The notes under the pieces: model-generated
Seen by the model: the letters and a program-made list of their open reading frames with translations, nothing else
What the model was told of the DNA's origin: nothing
The model's database searches: none
Made by a program: the position numbers and the translations under genes
Origin: Sphingomonas aerophila
GTDB lineage: Bacteria > Pseudomonadota > Alphaproteobacteria > Sphingomonadales > Sphingomonadaceae
Assembly (NCBI RefSeq): GCF_014199305.1
Contig: NZ_JACIJK010000017.1
Location: forward strand, 1-36,892
Direction of reading: 5' to 3'
DNA: 36,892 nucleotides
Shown here: one piece after another, positions 7,407-15,900 of the stretch
Layout of the letters: every line of letters begins with the position of its first letter
Numbering within the stretch: position 1 is the first letter of the stretch

Positions 7407-9067
7407 GAACGCCACGTCCGCCCCAGGTGCGCTGTGCCGTGTACACCAGGAAGTCGAGCGAGGAAGGGCTCGAGCAGAGCTTCAACAGCCTCGATGCTCA
7501 ACGTGAAGCCTGCTCGGCGTATATCCTCTCCCAGGCCAGCGACGGCTGGTGCGAGGTGGCCGACAAGTATGATGATGGCGGCCTCTCCGGCGGCACGCTC
7601 GAGCGCCCTGCCCTGCAACGGCTGCTCGGCGATGTCGCTGCGGGCAGGGTCGACATCATCGTCGTCTACAAGGTTGACCGCCTGACGCGCTCGCTGCTCG
7701 ACTTTGCCAGGCTGGTCGAGGCGTTCGATACGGCGGGCACCAGCTTTGTCTCGGTCACCCAATCGTTCAACACCACCACCAGCATGGGGCGCCTCACCCT
7801 CAACATGCTGCTCAGCTTTGCCCAGTTCGAGCGCGAGGTCACCGCCGAGCGCATCCGTGACAAGATCGCCGCCTCCAAGGCGCGGGGCATGTGGATGGGT
7901 GGCATCTCACCGCTTGGCTACGAGCCCGACGGGCGCAGTCTCAAGATCGTCGACAACCACGCCGCGATTACGCGCACGGTGTTCACGCGCTACCTGGAGC
8001 TGGGCAATGTCCGCCGGCTGGCGGAAAGCCTCGAGCGTGACGGCGTGCTCTCCCCTGCCCGCACCACCCGCAGCGGCAAAACCATCGGTGGTGTGCCATT
8101 CACCCGCGGGCAGCTCTACCTGATGCTGAAGTGCCGGACCTTCCTTGGCGAGATCGCGCACAAGGATCAGGTCTACCCGGGGCTACACGATGCGATCATC
8201 GAGCGCGGCACCTGGGATGCGGTACAGGCGATGCTCGCCGCCAATCTCCAGGGCAGCCGCGAGGGACAACGCGGCTCAGAACCAAGCCTGCTCGCGGGCA
8301 AGCTTACCGACGACGCCGGCGTGCCGCTGGTGGCGACCCACGCCGTCGCACGCGGGCGACGCTATCGCTACTACACCAGCCAGGCTCTCCAGACCGGGAC
8401 AGGCGATCAGGGCCTGCGCATCCCTGCTCGCGAGATCGAAACCGTGGTCACCCATGCGGTTGCAAAGTTCGTGGCCGACCCGCTTCAGCTCGCAAACGAT
8501 GCGCACATCGCTATTCCGGCCGACGACTATGCCCGCCTCACCCGGCGAGCTGAGGAGCTCAGCGTTCGGCTGAAACGGCGTGAGTGGGGCATTACACGCC
8601 AGCTTGTTGCAGGCGTACGGGTCGAACGCGGGCGGATCTCGGTCGGGATGAGCACGGGCGAGCTTGCGGCAGCACTGGACGTCGCGCTCATCGCAGCCGT
8701 CCCAGCTACGGTCACGATCAGCTCGGACGTCCGCCTGACCCGCTCAGGACGCGCCATGCGGCTGATCCACACAAGCGCGGCGCAACCGCCTGCCGAGGTG
8801 AACCCCTCGCTCGTCCGGCTGCTCGCCGAAGCGCACCGCTACTGGCGCGAGCTGAGAAAAGGCGAGCAGAATGTGACCGAGCTCGCTCAGGCAGCTGGTG
8901 TTAGCCCCGCTTACCTCACCCGGGTACTCAGGCTCGCCTTTCTGTCGCCCACCATCGACGATGCCATCCTGAGCGGTAGGCAGCGGGCCGGCCTGGATGT
9001 GCAAACGCTCACCGCTGCCGATGCCGTACCGCCCAGCTGGCAAGAACAGGCGAGCAGCTTCCTTTGA
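7403..9067 (+). CDS. Large serine recombinase
   Basis: A 554-aa site-specific recombinase. The resolvase catalytic domain spans residues ~9-160, with the nucleophile Ser18 in CAVYTRKSSEEG, and the conserved DGGLSGGTLERPAL, VVYKVDRLTRS and SFAQFEREVTAERIRDK motifs. A recombinase domain follows (~165-290, including GYEPDGRSLKIVDNHAA and LKCRTFLGEIAHKDQVYPGL). The zinc-ribbon region lacks Cys pairs (LAGKLTDDAGVPLVATHAVA, then RGRRYRYYTS), as in this subfamily of alphaproteobacteria. A C-terminal helix-turn-helix-like stretch (ELAQAAGVSPAYLTRVLRLA) is probably a DNA-contact module. It is the third gene of a coupled operon with DUF3489 and DUF2924. No integrated phage structural genes or attachment sites were found around it, so it may act as a domesticated or orphan recombinase. 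Confidence 0.92.
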   Translation: MRTPRPPQVRCAVYTRKSSEEGLEQSFNSLDAQREACSAYILSQASDGWCEVADKYDDGGLSGGTLERPALQRLLGDVAAGRVDIIVVYKVDRLTRSLLDFARLVEAFDTAGTSFVSVTQSFNTTTSMGRLTLNMLLSFAQFEREVTAERIRDKIAASKARGMWMGGISPLGYEPDGRSLKIVDNHAAITRTVFTRYLELGNVRRLAESLERDGVLSPARTTRSGKTIGGVPFTRGQLYLMLKCRTFLGEIAHKDQVYPGLHDAIIERGTWDAVQAMLAANLQGSREGQRGSEPSLLAGKLTDDAGVPLVATHAVARGRRYRYYTSQALQTGTGDQGLRIPAREIETVVTHAVAKFVADPLQLANDAHIAIPADDYARLTRRAEELSVRLKRREWGITRQLVAGVRVERGRISVGMSTGELAAALDVALIAAVPATVTISSDVRLTRSGRAMRLIHTSAAQPPAEVNPSLVRLLAEAHRYWRELRKGEQNVTELAQAAGVSPAYLTRVLRLAFLSPTIDDAILSGRQRAGLDVQTLTAADAVPPSWQEQASSFL

Positions 9068-9155
9068 CGCAGCGAAGGTCACGACCGACCATTGAGGAGA
9101 GCGCAACGTTTGTCGGCCCGTAACATTGACCCGCCGTCGATCTTGGCTGATCGGC

Positions 9156-9176
9156 TTACCTCCATTTTGGAGGTAA
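9156..9176 (+). promoter_or_regulatory. Perfect palindrome covering the mucR ribosome site
   Basis: TTACCTCCA and TGGAGGTAA form perfect 9-nt arms around TTT, and the 3' arm contains the GGAGG ribosome site ending three bases before the mucR ATG. As DNA it could be an autorepressor site; as RNA it would hide the ribosome site in a hairpin. Confidence 0.6.
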
Positions 9177-9179
9177 ACA

Positions 9180-9701
9180 ATGGCCGACGGCACCCAGGAC
9201 AGCATTGTTGAACTCGCGACCGAACTGACCATCGCGTGGCTGTCCAATCCCCACACTCGGGTGGGTGCTGACGAGGTGCCCGCTTTTCTCGCCCGCATGC
9301 ATGGTGCCGTGACGGGCCTGGTCACGCCTGCTCCGCAGCCCGAGGCTCCAGAGGACGCTGAGGACACGCCCGCTGTGTCGGTGCGCAAGTCGCTTGCCTC
9401 CAAGGATCACATCCTCTCGATGATCGATGGCAAACCGTACAAGACGCTGCGCCGGCATCTCGCCGGCCATGGCCTCACCCCCGACCAGTATCGCGAGCGC
9501 TACAACCTCAGGCCCGACTACCCGATGGTCGCCGAGAACTACTCCGAAGCCCGCCGCGACATGGCCAAGAAGATCGGGCTTGGGCGCAAGCCGCGCGTCG
9601 CGGCTGAGCCGGCCCCGGCTGAAGCCACTCCGCCCGAGGCAGCCGCGCCCGCGGCAGCCCCGAAGCGTGGCCGCCGCAAGGCTGGCACCGCCGCTTCCTA
9701 A
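9180..9701 (+). CDS. MucR/Ros family transcriptional regulator
   Basis: A 173-aa member of the Ros/MucR family, global regulators of exopolysaccharide, motility and surface genes in alphaproteobacteria. The N-terminal ~50 residues (IVELATELTIAWLSNPHTRV) drive oligomerisation in relatives. The DNA-binding core is at ~85-145: DHILSMIDGKPYKTLRRHLA, GHGLTPDQYRERYNLRPDYP, MV and AKKIGLGRKPR. The first zinc ligands (Cys) of classical Ros are missing (ILSMIDG in place of a Cys-containing strand), as in MucR relatives that fold without zinc. The C-terminal tail is Ala/Pro-rich and ends in a basic KRGRRKAG patch. A perfect palindrome spans its ribosome site, suggesting self-control. It follows the recombinase operon but has its own leader of ~110 nt. 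Confidence 0.92.
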   Translation: MADGTQDSIVELATELTIAWLSNPHTRVGADEVPAFLARMHGAVTGLVTPAPQPEAPEDAEDTPAVSVRKSLASKDHILSMIDGKPYKTLRRHLAGHGLTPDQYRERYNLRPDYPMVAENYSEARRDMAKKIGLGRKPRVAAEPAPAEATPPEAAAPAAAPKRGRRKAGTAAS

Positions 9702-9749
9702 GCCAGCTCGGTCAGTCGCCCACCTGTGTACCTAAGTGCGGGTCGAGGC

Positions 9750-10604
9750 TCAGTGCAGCCGCGCCTCGAGGTGCTGAAGCTTGTCGGGATTGCGCATCAC
9801 GTAGATAGCCTTGACCTTATCGGCTTCAATCAGAAGGGCGGTCGTCTGCAGTATGCCGTCAGGCTCACGGGTCACGAAGCCAGGTAGGCCGTTGATGTGA
9901 GCGTAGTGAACCAGAGTGCCGGACTTGTCGCGCATCAAGCGAGCGATAGCGGCGAAGGTACGTGTCACCTCGTTCAGCCCTACCATGACCCGACCCGCTG
10001 CCGGCCGCTTGCCGCCGCCATCAGAGTAAAGGCTGACATCGTCAGCTAACAGGCGGCCGAGTTGGCCAACCTCTCCGCCCCGTGATGCCGCGAAGAACGC
10101 CTTTGCGATCTCCAACCCGTGCGCCCGCTCGACCGGGAAGCGGGGCCTCTCGGCGCGAACGTGCTCGCGCGCGCGGCTGGCGAGCTGGCGGCACGCTGCG
10201 GGCTCGCGCCCAACGCTGTCAGCAATATCGTGGAAGCTCTCGCCGAAGACGTCGTGCAACAGGAATGCGGCGCGTTCGAGAGGCGAAAGCCGCTCGAGCG
10301 CCAACATCAGCGGCAGCGTAACATCCTCCACGGCGTCCTGCTCCACTACGGGATCAGGCAGCCAAGGACCGACATAATCCTCTCGCCGGACGCGGGCCGA
10401 GTTCAAATGGTCGAGACACAGTCTCGTCACCACCCTGCGGAGGAAAGCTGCCGGCACACGAACGTCCTGATGGTCGGCCGCGGACCAGCGAAGCCATGCT
10501 TCTTGAAGAACATCTTCGGCATCCGCCATCGATCCGAGCATCCGGTACGCCACTCGCAGCAGTTGCGGACGCGCCGATTCGAACGCCGCGGCGGCCCCGT
10601 TCAT
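9750..10604 (-). CDS. ECF41-group RNA polymerase sigma factor (SigJ-like)
   Basis: A 284-aa ECF sigma factor starting MNGAAAAFESARPQLLRVAY. Region 2 (YRMLGSMADAEDVLQEAWLRW) and region 4 (LSPLERAAFLLHDVFGESFH) are clear. After them comes a SnoaL/NTF2-like C-terminal extension carrying the ECF41 hallmarks: the linker YVGPWLPDP between regions 2 and 4, DGGGK in the extension, and a closing NPDKL. In this group the extension replaces a separate anti-sigma factor and both inhibits and assists the sigma factor. Its ATG shares one base with the TAA of the upstream CMD gene. A frame running back to 10661 is antisense-free but unneeded. The only sure target is the operon's own promoter, found upstream of the CMD gene. 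Confidence 0.93.
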   Translation of the reverse strand: MNGAAAAFESARPQLLRVAYRMLGSMADAEDVLQEAWLRWSAADHQDVRVPAAFLRRVVTRLCLDHLNSARVRREDYVGPWLPDPVVEQDAVEDVTLPLMLALERLSPLERAAFLLHDVFGESFHDIADSVGREPAACRQLASRAREHVRAERPRFPVERAHGLEIAKAFFAASRGGEVGQLGRLLADDVSLYSDGGGKRPAAGRVMVGLNEVTRTFAAIARLMRDKSGTLVHYAHINGLPGFVTREPDGILQTTALLIEADKVKAIYVMRNPDKLQHLEARLH

Positions 10605-11056
10605 TATTTCCACCCCAGCTCGGGCGCGAACAGGTCGAAGCCGACGGCCAGCCTGTTCCAACCATTGATGATGATGATTGCCATGGTGAGCTTCACCTGT
10701 TCCTCGCTGGTGAACTGGGTCGCCAGGCTGTCGTATACGCTTTGCGGTGCTCGCTTGCTCGCCACCAAGGTCATGTGTTCGGTCCAGGCAAGGGCAGCTC
10801 GCTCCCGGTCAGTATAGCAAGGCGCCTCATGCCAAGCGGGCAGCACCGCAATCCTCTGCTCAGTCTCGCCAGCCTGTCGCGCCTCGAACGTGTGCATGTT
10901 GAGGCAGTTGGCGCATCCATTGATCTGCGAGGCACGGATCTTCACCAGTTCGAGCAGCGGCTTCTCGAGCCCACTGGCTGCAACCTGATCCGAGAAGCTC
11001 ATCCACGCTTTCAGCAGGTTGGGAGAAGCAGCATAGGGGTTGATGCGGCCGGTCAT
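10604..11056 (-). CDS. Carboxymuconolactone decarboxylase (AhpD-like) family protein
   Basis: A 150-aa CMD-domain protein, the usual genetic partner of ECF41 sigma factors. The AhpD-like redox motif is present as INGCANCLNMHTFEAR (Cys-X-X-Cys followed by His), after the helix LLELVKIRASQ. Such proteins are small all-helical oligomers with peroxidase or thiol-oxidoreductase activity, so it may deal with peroxide or reactive carbonyl stress. It begins at ATG 11054-11056 with AAAGGA upstream, 35 nt after a perfect ECF41 promoter, and runs into the sigma gene by a one-base overlap, forming a two-gene self-activating operon. Confidence 0.92.
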   Translation of the reverse strand: MTGRINPYAASPNLLKAWMSFSDQVAASGLEKPLLELVKIRASQINGCANCLNMHTFEARQAGETEQRIAVLPAWHEAPCYTDRERAALAWTEHMTLVASKRAPQSVYDSLATQFTSEEQVKLTMAIIIINGWNRLAVGFDLFAPELGWK

Positions 11057-11090
11057 GTGAGCAGTCCTTTCCGTGTGGGTCTGCAGACAT

Positions 11091-11117
11091 GACGAGACAG
11101 CAAACGGCTATGTGACA
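11091..11117 (-). promoter_or_regulatory. ECF41-type promoter of the CMD-sigma operon
   Basis: On the minus strand TGTCACA (11111-11117) and CGTC (11091-11094) are separated by exactly 16 nt, matching the published ECF41 consensus TGTCACA-N16-CGTC with no mismatch. It sits 35 nt before the CMD start codon. Confidence 0.85.
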
Positions 11118-11279
11118 TGCCAGCTGAGTTTTTCGCTGCTTCCGGGCCGAGGGCCCTCATGATGCGACATAGGCCCTCGTTGCGGCGCCTTTTGGAAGAT
11201 GCCGCTCGTTTAGCTGTTTGTCTAACCTTGACGGCGTTGTGCGTCGGTCCGACCTAAGCTCCTTACGGGAGACAAAATC

Positions 11280-11561
11280 ATGGTCGAAGCGCAATGGAAC
11301 GGGTCGCTGATTGCTAGCAGCGACAATACCGTCGTTGTCGAGGGCAATCACTACTTTCCTGCGGAAGCTGTCGACCCTGCGGTTCTCCGACCGAGCAGCA
11401 CAACAACGGCCTGCCCGTGGAAGGGAACAGCGCACTACTATAGCCTAGTGGTGAACGGATCGGAGAACCGCGATGCGGCATGGTACTACCCCGATCCCAA
11501 GCCCAAAGCCGAGAACATCCGTGACCGCATCGCGTTCTGGAAAGGAGTGACGGTCGGCTAG
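11280..11561 (+). CDS. DUF427 domain protein
   Basis: A 93-aa protein covering the whole DUF427 domain: VVVEGNHYFPAEAVDPAVLR, then the near-invariant TTTACPWKGTAHYYSLVVNG and RDAAWYYPDPKPKAENIRDR, ending with a WKG motif. The family is small, cytosolic and widespread; it adopts a beta-rich fold, and its biochemical role is not established. GGGAG lies 12 nt before the ATG. It is a single gene divergent from the CMD-sigma operon. Confidence 0.9.
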   Translation: MVEAQWNGSLIASSDNTVVVEGNHYFPAEAVDPAVLRPSSTTTACPWKGTAHYYSLVVNGSENRDAAWYYPDPKPKAENIRDRIAFWKGVTVG

Positions 11562-11672
11562 AATCCAGAACCCGACACTCATCCATATCGCGGCACGCGC
11601 GAAACCTGACGTTGGTTCACGTTCTGCATGCTCCTTCTCTGCCGGTTCACCCCGCCGTTCAAGGGTTCACCG

Positions 11673-12464
11673 TCACGCGCCCGGTTTGGCCTCTCTCCTA
11701 AGCAGCGCGTCTTTGACGGTGTTGCCGGCCAGTCCACCGGCAGCGACCGAGACCACGACGTTGCCAACGAAGAACTCGGAAATGCCGACCACGCTGCCGA
11801 AGGCGACCAGAGTGGAGGCGGTGACCGGCAGCGTCGCAGCGGCTCTACCAAGGGCCATCTTCGCTTCGCGCCGGAGCGTCTGAAGCCGCCCAAGCACGCC
11901 TTCAAGCGGCAGGTCTGCCCGGGCAAGGTCGATCAATTCGCCCAGCGCCCGATGTAGGGCCTTTAGATGCGACAGCGCTTCTTCGCGATCCGGATCAACC
12001 GGGCCGCCGTTGCTCCTCAGCCGTTCCTCGTCCTCCAAGAGCCGGGCTACCGCCTCAAGGGCCACCGGCGCGAGCTTGCGCACCAGAGCGGCCCGCTCCT
12101 GCATGTCAGGACGGCCGGTCCAGCCCGACGACGCAATGGACTGCTCACCTTGCACCTTGGCGCGGAGCGGGCCGAATTGCGCTCGGACCATGTCCCGCCT
12201 CGCAGCTCGGTCTGGCGTCTCGCGTAAGTGCCGGACCAGAGCTTCAAGGCCAGGCTGGGCTGCCACGAACGCCGGAGCCATCGGCCTCAGGTCTGGCCGG
12301 GCCATCAGCGCCCTGCGCAGGGCCTTGTACCGGGCGTCTTCAGCCAGGTCCTGGACGCCATCACACGCGGCCAGGCACAGTGTCTGAAAGCGCTGCATAG
12401 CCTCCTCATCGGTCAGGCCTTCCGGCCAGCCACGAACCTCACCTGCTTTCCACGCCATCTGCAT
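11673..12464 (-). CDS. Unknown helical protein with a C-terminal hydrophobic segment
   Basis: From ATG 12462-12464, which follows a GGAGG ribosome site by nine bases, the protein has 263 aa. It begins MQMAWKAGEVRGWPEGLTDE and is almost wholly helical and charged up to ~residue 210. The last 50 residues hold a hydrophobic stretch (TASTLVAFGSVVGISEFFVG, NVVVSVAAGGLAGN) that probably inserts in the membrane, followed by a basic tail. I recognise a similar N-terminus in other sphingomonad hypothetical proteins but no named domain. An upstream extension to 12536 is open but lacks a ribosome site. It is a lone gene; role unknown. Confidence 0.72.
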   Translation of the reverse strand: MQMAWKAGEVRGWPEGLTDEEAMQRFQTLCLAACDGVQDLAEDARYKALRRALMARPDLRPMAPAFVAAQPGLEALVRHLRETPDRAARRDMVRAQFGPLRAKVQGEQSIASSGWTGRPDMQERAALVRKLAPVALEAVARLLEDEERLRSNGGPVDPDREEALSHLKALHRALGELIDLARADLPLEGVLGRLQTLRREAKMALGRAAATLPVTASTLVAFGSVVGISEFFVGNVVVSVAAGGLAGNTVKDALLRREAKPGA

Positions 12465-12619
12465 TCCGAGTCCACCTCCACAACGAGTCGCTCCCCTTTT
12501 GCACACCTGGCGGGCTGTAGGACATAACGAGAACACAGTAGTTCAGCGCCGCGACCGGTGGGCATGTGAGCCGGGCTGTGTGACTTGCAGTGGACACCCA
12601 AACCGCGCGATGTGCCGGC

Positions 12620-12796
12620 ATGACGGATCAGCAGCATGCAACCCTTACCAGCGTTTTGCACCGGGCGCCCGAGTGGATCCGGCACGACCTGCTGGCCAAG
12701 GAGCCCGGCGTGAGACAACGTGCTGAGGAGGCCCTCGCCGCCATGATTGCGGCGGTCCTTCGGTCCGATACCGACGTTGGCAGAGCACCCCGCTGA
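12620..12796 (+). CDS. DUF6771-like small protein
   Basis: A 58-aa reading frame, MTDQQHATLTSVLHRAPEWI followed by RHDLLAKEPGVRQRAEEALA and AMIAAVL. The arrangement (short helix, 'APxWxRxxL', then 'R.RAeeaLAamIa') matches the small DUF6771 proteins known from sphingomonads, whose function is unknown. A GTG 30 bases upstream is in frame and could be the true start, since no strong ribosome site is seen before either. It lies just upstream of yqiJ in the same direction and may share its transcript. Confidence 0.55.
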   Translation: MTDQQHATLTSVLHRAPEWIRHDLLAKEPGVRQRAEEALAAMIAAVLRSDTDVGRAPR

Positions 12797-12868
12797 TGGA
12801 CCATCCTTATCGCGCCGGTCAAGCGGATCGGCCTGACAGCACCAGAAGTGCGTGGTAGCCTGCGGACC

Positions 12869-13486
12869 ATGTTCTCGCAGTTCTTGAGCGCCGCTTACCT
12901 GCCGTTCGCAATCTCTTTCGCAGTGATGATCGGTATTGGACTGATCGAGGCGATCGGATTGGGGCTGGGACACCTTGATCTGGATGGCGACATCGGGGCT
13001 GACGGACACAGCGGCTTGCTCGACTGGCTCGGATTGGGCGGCGAGCTACCGATACTCATCTGGCTTACATCGCTGCTGGGCTGCTTTACGTTGGCGGGTG
13101 TTGCCATCCAGCAGATTACAGAGGCACTGCATGGTACGCCGATAGCTTGGCCACTCGCCGCTAGCGGCGCGCTCGTCCTCGGCGGATTGTTCAACACGCT
13201 CGCGGCGAATGGCCTGGCCCAGATCATGCCCGGGTTCGAAACCACCGTGATCTCGACCGACGATCTGCTCAGGCAAAGGGCAACGATCCTGGAGGGCACC
13301 GCCCGTCGAGGCGCTCCCGCGCGCGCCAAGGTTGTTGATCGGCACGGCCAAGCGCACTTCATTCTTGTCGAACCGCACGATGACGCCGGGACGATCGCCT
13401 CGGGAGAGACCGTGCTGATTGTTCGACGCGACGGCGCGCGATTTTTTGCGCTGCCGGATACGAATACCCTTCTTCAATCGGTTTGA
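12869..13486 (+). CDS. yqiJ: YqiJ-like inner-membrane protein with OB fold
   Basis: A 205-aa protein from ATG 12869 (an in-frame start seven codons earlier is possible). Three hydrophobic segments lie at about residues 7-33, 65-88 and 92-115 (LPFAISFAVMIGIGLIEAIG, LPILIWLTSLLGCFTLAGVA, LAASGALVLGGLFNTLAANG), followed by a C-terminal OB/NfeD-like beta domain (LRQRATILEGTARRGAPARA, ETVLIVRRDGARFFAL). Size and layout match E. coli YqiJ. It is followed 36 nt later by a yqiK flotillin gene, the usual pair, in which the NfeD-like protein acts with the flotillin in membrane microdomains and envelope stress. Confidence 0.85.
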   Translation: MFSQFLSAAYLPFAISFAVMIGIGLIEAIGLGLGHLDLDGDIGADGHSGLLDWLGLGGELPILIWLTSLLGCFTLAGVAIQQITEALHGTPIAWPLAASGALVLGGLFNTLAANGLAQIMPGFETTVISTDDLLRQRATILEGTARRGAPARAKVVDRHGQAHFILVEPHDDAGTIASGETVLIVRRDGARFFALPDTNTLLQSV

Positions 13487-13522
13487 TACAAGAGTGTTTG
13501 GGCTGACCGGGGGAGTCTTCAC

Positions 13523-15283
13523 GTGCCTGCATCGCTTTTGAACGTCCTGATCTATGCGGGCATTGTCCTGCTCGCCTTTGTGGTGATCGGTATCATCCTG
13601 ACACGGCTATACCGACGCGCGACCAAGGACGTGGCGCTGATCCGAACCGGCTTTGGTGGCGAAAAGGTGGTGTTGAACGGCGGCATCATGGTCATCCCGG
13701 TTCTCCACGAACTGATGCAGGTCCGCCTCACGACAGTGAAGCTGGAGGTGTCGCGCCTCAACAAGGACGCGCTCATCACGCTCGACAAACTACGTGTCGA
13801 TGTCGTTGGGCTGTTCCACATCAAGGTGAAGCCTGACGCAGAGTCGATTGCCGCAGCGGCGCAAACGCTGGGTGATGCCGTCAACAGCCCGGAAGCGGTC
13901 AAGTCGCTACTGGACGGTAAGCTGGTTTCCGCATTGCGGTCGGTCGCTGCGACCATGACAATGGAGCATCTTCATGCCAACCGCGCTGACTTCATTCAGA
14001 AGGTGCAAGAGGCGCTGCTCACCGATCTCGACATGAACGGCTTTCATCTCGAGTCCGTTTCGATCACCCACTTCGACCAGACCGCGTTCGAGCATTTCAA
14101 TGAGAATAACGCCTTCGACGCCGAGGGCCTGACGGTGCTCACCCGCACGATCGAAGAACGCAAGAAGACCCGGAACGACATCGTCGCCACCAATCGGGTT
14201 GCGATTGAACAGCGCAACCTGGAAGCCAACAACCAGTCGCTCGAGATTGCGCAGGCCGCAGAGCAGGCGCGGTTGACGCAGGAGCAGGCGTTGTCCGCCC
14301 GGCGCGCTGAGCAGGCGACAGCGATTGCCACTGCAACGGCGGAGCAGACCCGCCTCGCCGAGATTGCACGTATCACTGCGACACAGGCGCAGACCGTCGC
14401 GCAGACCGAGGCAGACAAGGTCATCAAGACCGCAACCATTGCTCGCGACGGCGCCATCCAGACCGCGACTATCGAGCGGGACCGCACCATCGAGATTGCC
14501 CGGATCACGACCGCCGTGCAGACTGCCCAGAAGTCCGAAGAGGAGTCGACCGCCGCGGCTGCCGCCAACGAGGCGCGTGCACTCGCGGTCCGCGCGGAGG
14601 AGAGCGTGGCTACTGCGAAGGCTACCGAAATTGCTAACCGCAACAAGAATGTGGCCGTGATCGCCGCCACCCAGCGCGCGCAGGAAGAGGCCGTCCAGAT
14701 CACCGTTGCCGCCTCCGCGGAGAAGGAAGCTGCCGAGGCCCGCGCGAGCGCGCTCCGGACCGAGGCGATGGCCGAAGCCGATGCCGAGAAGGCCCGCGCA
14801 GAAGGCCGTGAGGCGGCGTTCAAGGTCGACGCGGCTGGTCAGGCCTCGCTCAACGAAGCTACCAACATCCTGAGCGAAGCTCAGACCGCCCTGCTGATCC
14901 GCAAGGCGATGCTGGACGCCCTGCCCGCCATCATCGCAGCCGCAGCCAAGCCTATGGAGAACATCGACAAGATCAGCATTCTCGACGCTCGCGGGCTTCA
15001 CGGGGACGGAACGGGCGAGACTGCCGGCGGCGCAGGACAGACCAATCTCGCGGACGCGGCGGTTGCCGCCGCCATGCGCTATCGCGTTGGGGGCCCGCTC
15101 ATTGATGGTTTGATGGCTGAACTCGGAATGGCGGGAGGATCGCTGAACGGCATTCTCGCTGGCAGCGGCCCGGCGGATGGCAAGGCACAGGATAGTCTCA
15201 AAACCTTTCAGGGAGCCTCGCCCAGCGTGCGCATGAAATATTCGAACGGCAGCGGCGATCAAACCAGCAACACGTCGGCGTGA
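13523..15283 (+). CDS. yqiK: YqiK-like flotillin family protein
   Basis: A 586-aa flotillin. Residues ~7-28 form an N-terminal membrane helix (VLIYAGIVLLAFVVIGIILT). The SPFH/band-7 domain follows (~40-200: VVLNGGIMVIPVLHELMQVR, DKLRVDVVGLFHIKVKPDAE, LDMNGFHLESVSITHFDQT), then a very long Ala/Glu/Thr-rich coiled coil (~220-450) with many ATAxxTxxAEIARITA-like units. The C-terminal ~120 residues hold the flotillin tail (LLIRKAMLDALPAIIAAAAK PMENIDKISILD) and a Gly-rich end. The GTG start has GGGGGAG eight bases upstream. Flotillins scaffold membrane microdomains; the coiled coil drives oligomerisation. It is paired with yqiJ. Confidence 0.92.
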   Translation: MPASLLNVLIYAGIVLLAFVVIGIILTRLYRRATKDVALIRTGFGGEKVVLNGGIMVIPVLHELMQVRLTTVKLEVSRLNKDALITLDKLRVDVVGLFHIKVKPDAESIAAAAQTLGDAVNSPEAVKSLLDGKLVSALRSVAATMTMEHLHANRADFIQKVQEALLTDLDMNGFHLESVSITHFDQTAFEHFNENNAFDAEGLTVLTRTIEERKKTRNDIVATNRVAIEQRNLEANNQSLEIAQAAEQARLTQEQALSARRAEQATAIATATAEQTRLAEIARITATQAQTVAQTEADKVIKTATIARDGAIQTATIERDRTIEIARITTAVQTAQKSEEESTAAAAANEARALAVRAEESVATAKATEIANRNKNVAVIAATQRAQEEAVQITVAASAEKEAAEARASALRTEAMAEADAEKARAEGREAAFKVDAAGQASLNEATNILSEAQTALLIRKAMLDALPAIIAAAAKPMENIDKISILDARGLHGDGTGETAGGAGQTNLADAAVAAAMRYRVGGPLIDGLMAELGMAGGSLNGILAGSGPADGKAQDSLKTFQGASPSVRMKYSNGSGDQTSNTSA

Positions 15284-15498
15284 TGGAATCCAGATTTCGG
15301 TAAGCTGGGTCGCAGGTCAGATCGTGACTTGACCCGACTGCGGACGTTCAGGCGTGAGCGCGCTGCGTGAATCCGGACGTTTATTCATGTGCGCCGCTGT
15401 CGCATTAAGGCAGGCCACGGAGTTGCTGATTGGCAGCGAAAGCGTTCTGAAGGTGCTAGGCTTGAGTGGCTCACGAAGCATGGTGCAGGAGGGGCAAA

Positions 15499-15900
15499 GT
15501 GAAACGCTACAGCGGGAGCTGCCTGTGCAGGGAGTTGCGCATCTTTGCGTCGGGAGCACCAAATCGGGTGGGCCTCTGCCACTGTCTGGACTGCCGCAAG
15601 CACCACGGTGCGGCGTTCGGGGCCATGGCCATGTTCCCTCAAGACGTGGTGACGATCGAAGGCGAAGCACGCAACTATGCGGGCCGGTTCTTCTGTCCAA
15701 GGTGCGGTTCGTCGGTTTTCTCGCGCTCTGGGGATGAGATTGAGATTCATCTTGGCGCGCTCGACGCGCCTAACCTGCTAACGCCGACTTACGAGTGCTG
15801 GACGATACGTCGAGAAGCGTGGCTGCCACCCTTCTCGACTAAGCAGTACGACCGCGATCGCGATAGCCGGGACCCGTTTGAAGGCGTGAAGGACGGCTAA
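15499..15900 (+). CDS. GFA family zinc protein
   Basis: A 133-aa protein of the glutathione-dependent formaldehyde-activating (GFA/CENP-V) family. The zinc ligands are visible in order: SGSCLCRELRI, GLCHCLDCRKHHGAAFG and FFCPRCGSSVF, giving the two metal sites of the fold. Members other than true Gfa mostly have unknown substrates, and a role in S-hydroxymethylglutathione formation should not be assumed. The GTG at 15499 is chosen because AGGAGGGG lies just before it; the open frame upstream to 15466 has no ribosome site. The gene is alone. Confidence 0.9.
   Translation: MKRYSGSCLCRELRIFASGAPNRVGLCHCLDCRKHHGAAFGAMAMFPQDVVTIEGEARNYAGRFFCPRCGSSVFSRSGDEIEIHLGALDAPNLLTPTYECWTIRREAWLPPFSTKQYDRDRDSRDPFEGVKDG

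Noticed and set aside
7403..9067. Prophage call based on the serine recombinase
   Set aside because: No capsid, tail, terminase or lysis genes lie near it; neighbours are DUF3489, DUF2924 and mucR.
8744..9403. 219-codon minus-strand frame across the recombinase end and mucR start
   Set aside because: Covers two well-supported plus-strand genes and has no recognisable domain.
13907..15262. 451-codon minus-strand open frame
   Set aside because: Antisense to the flotillin coiled coil, whose Ala/Glu/Thr codons leave other frames open. No motif or ribosome site.
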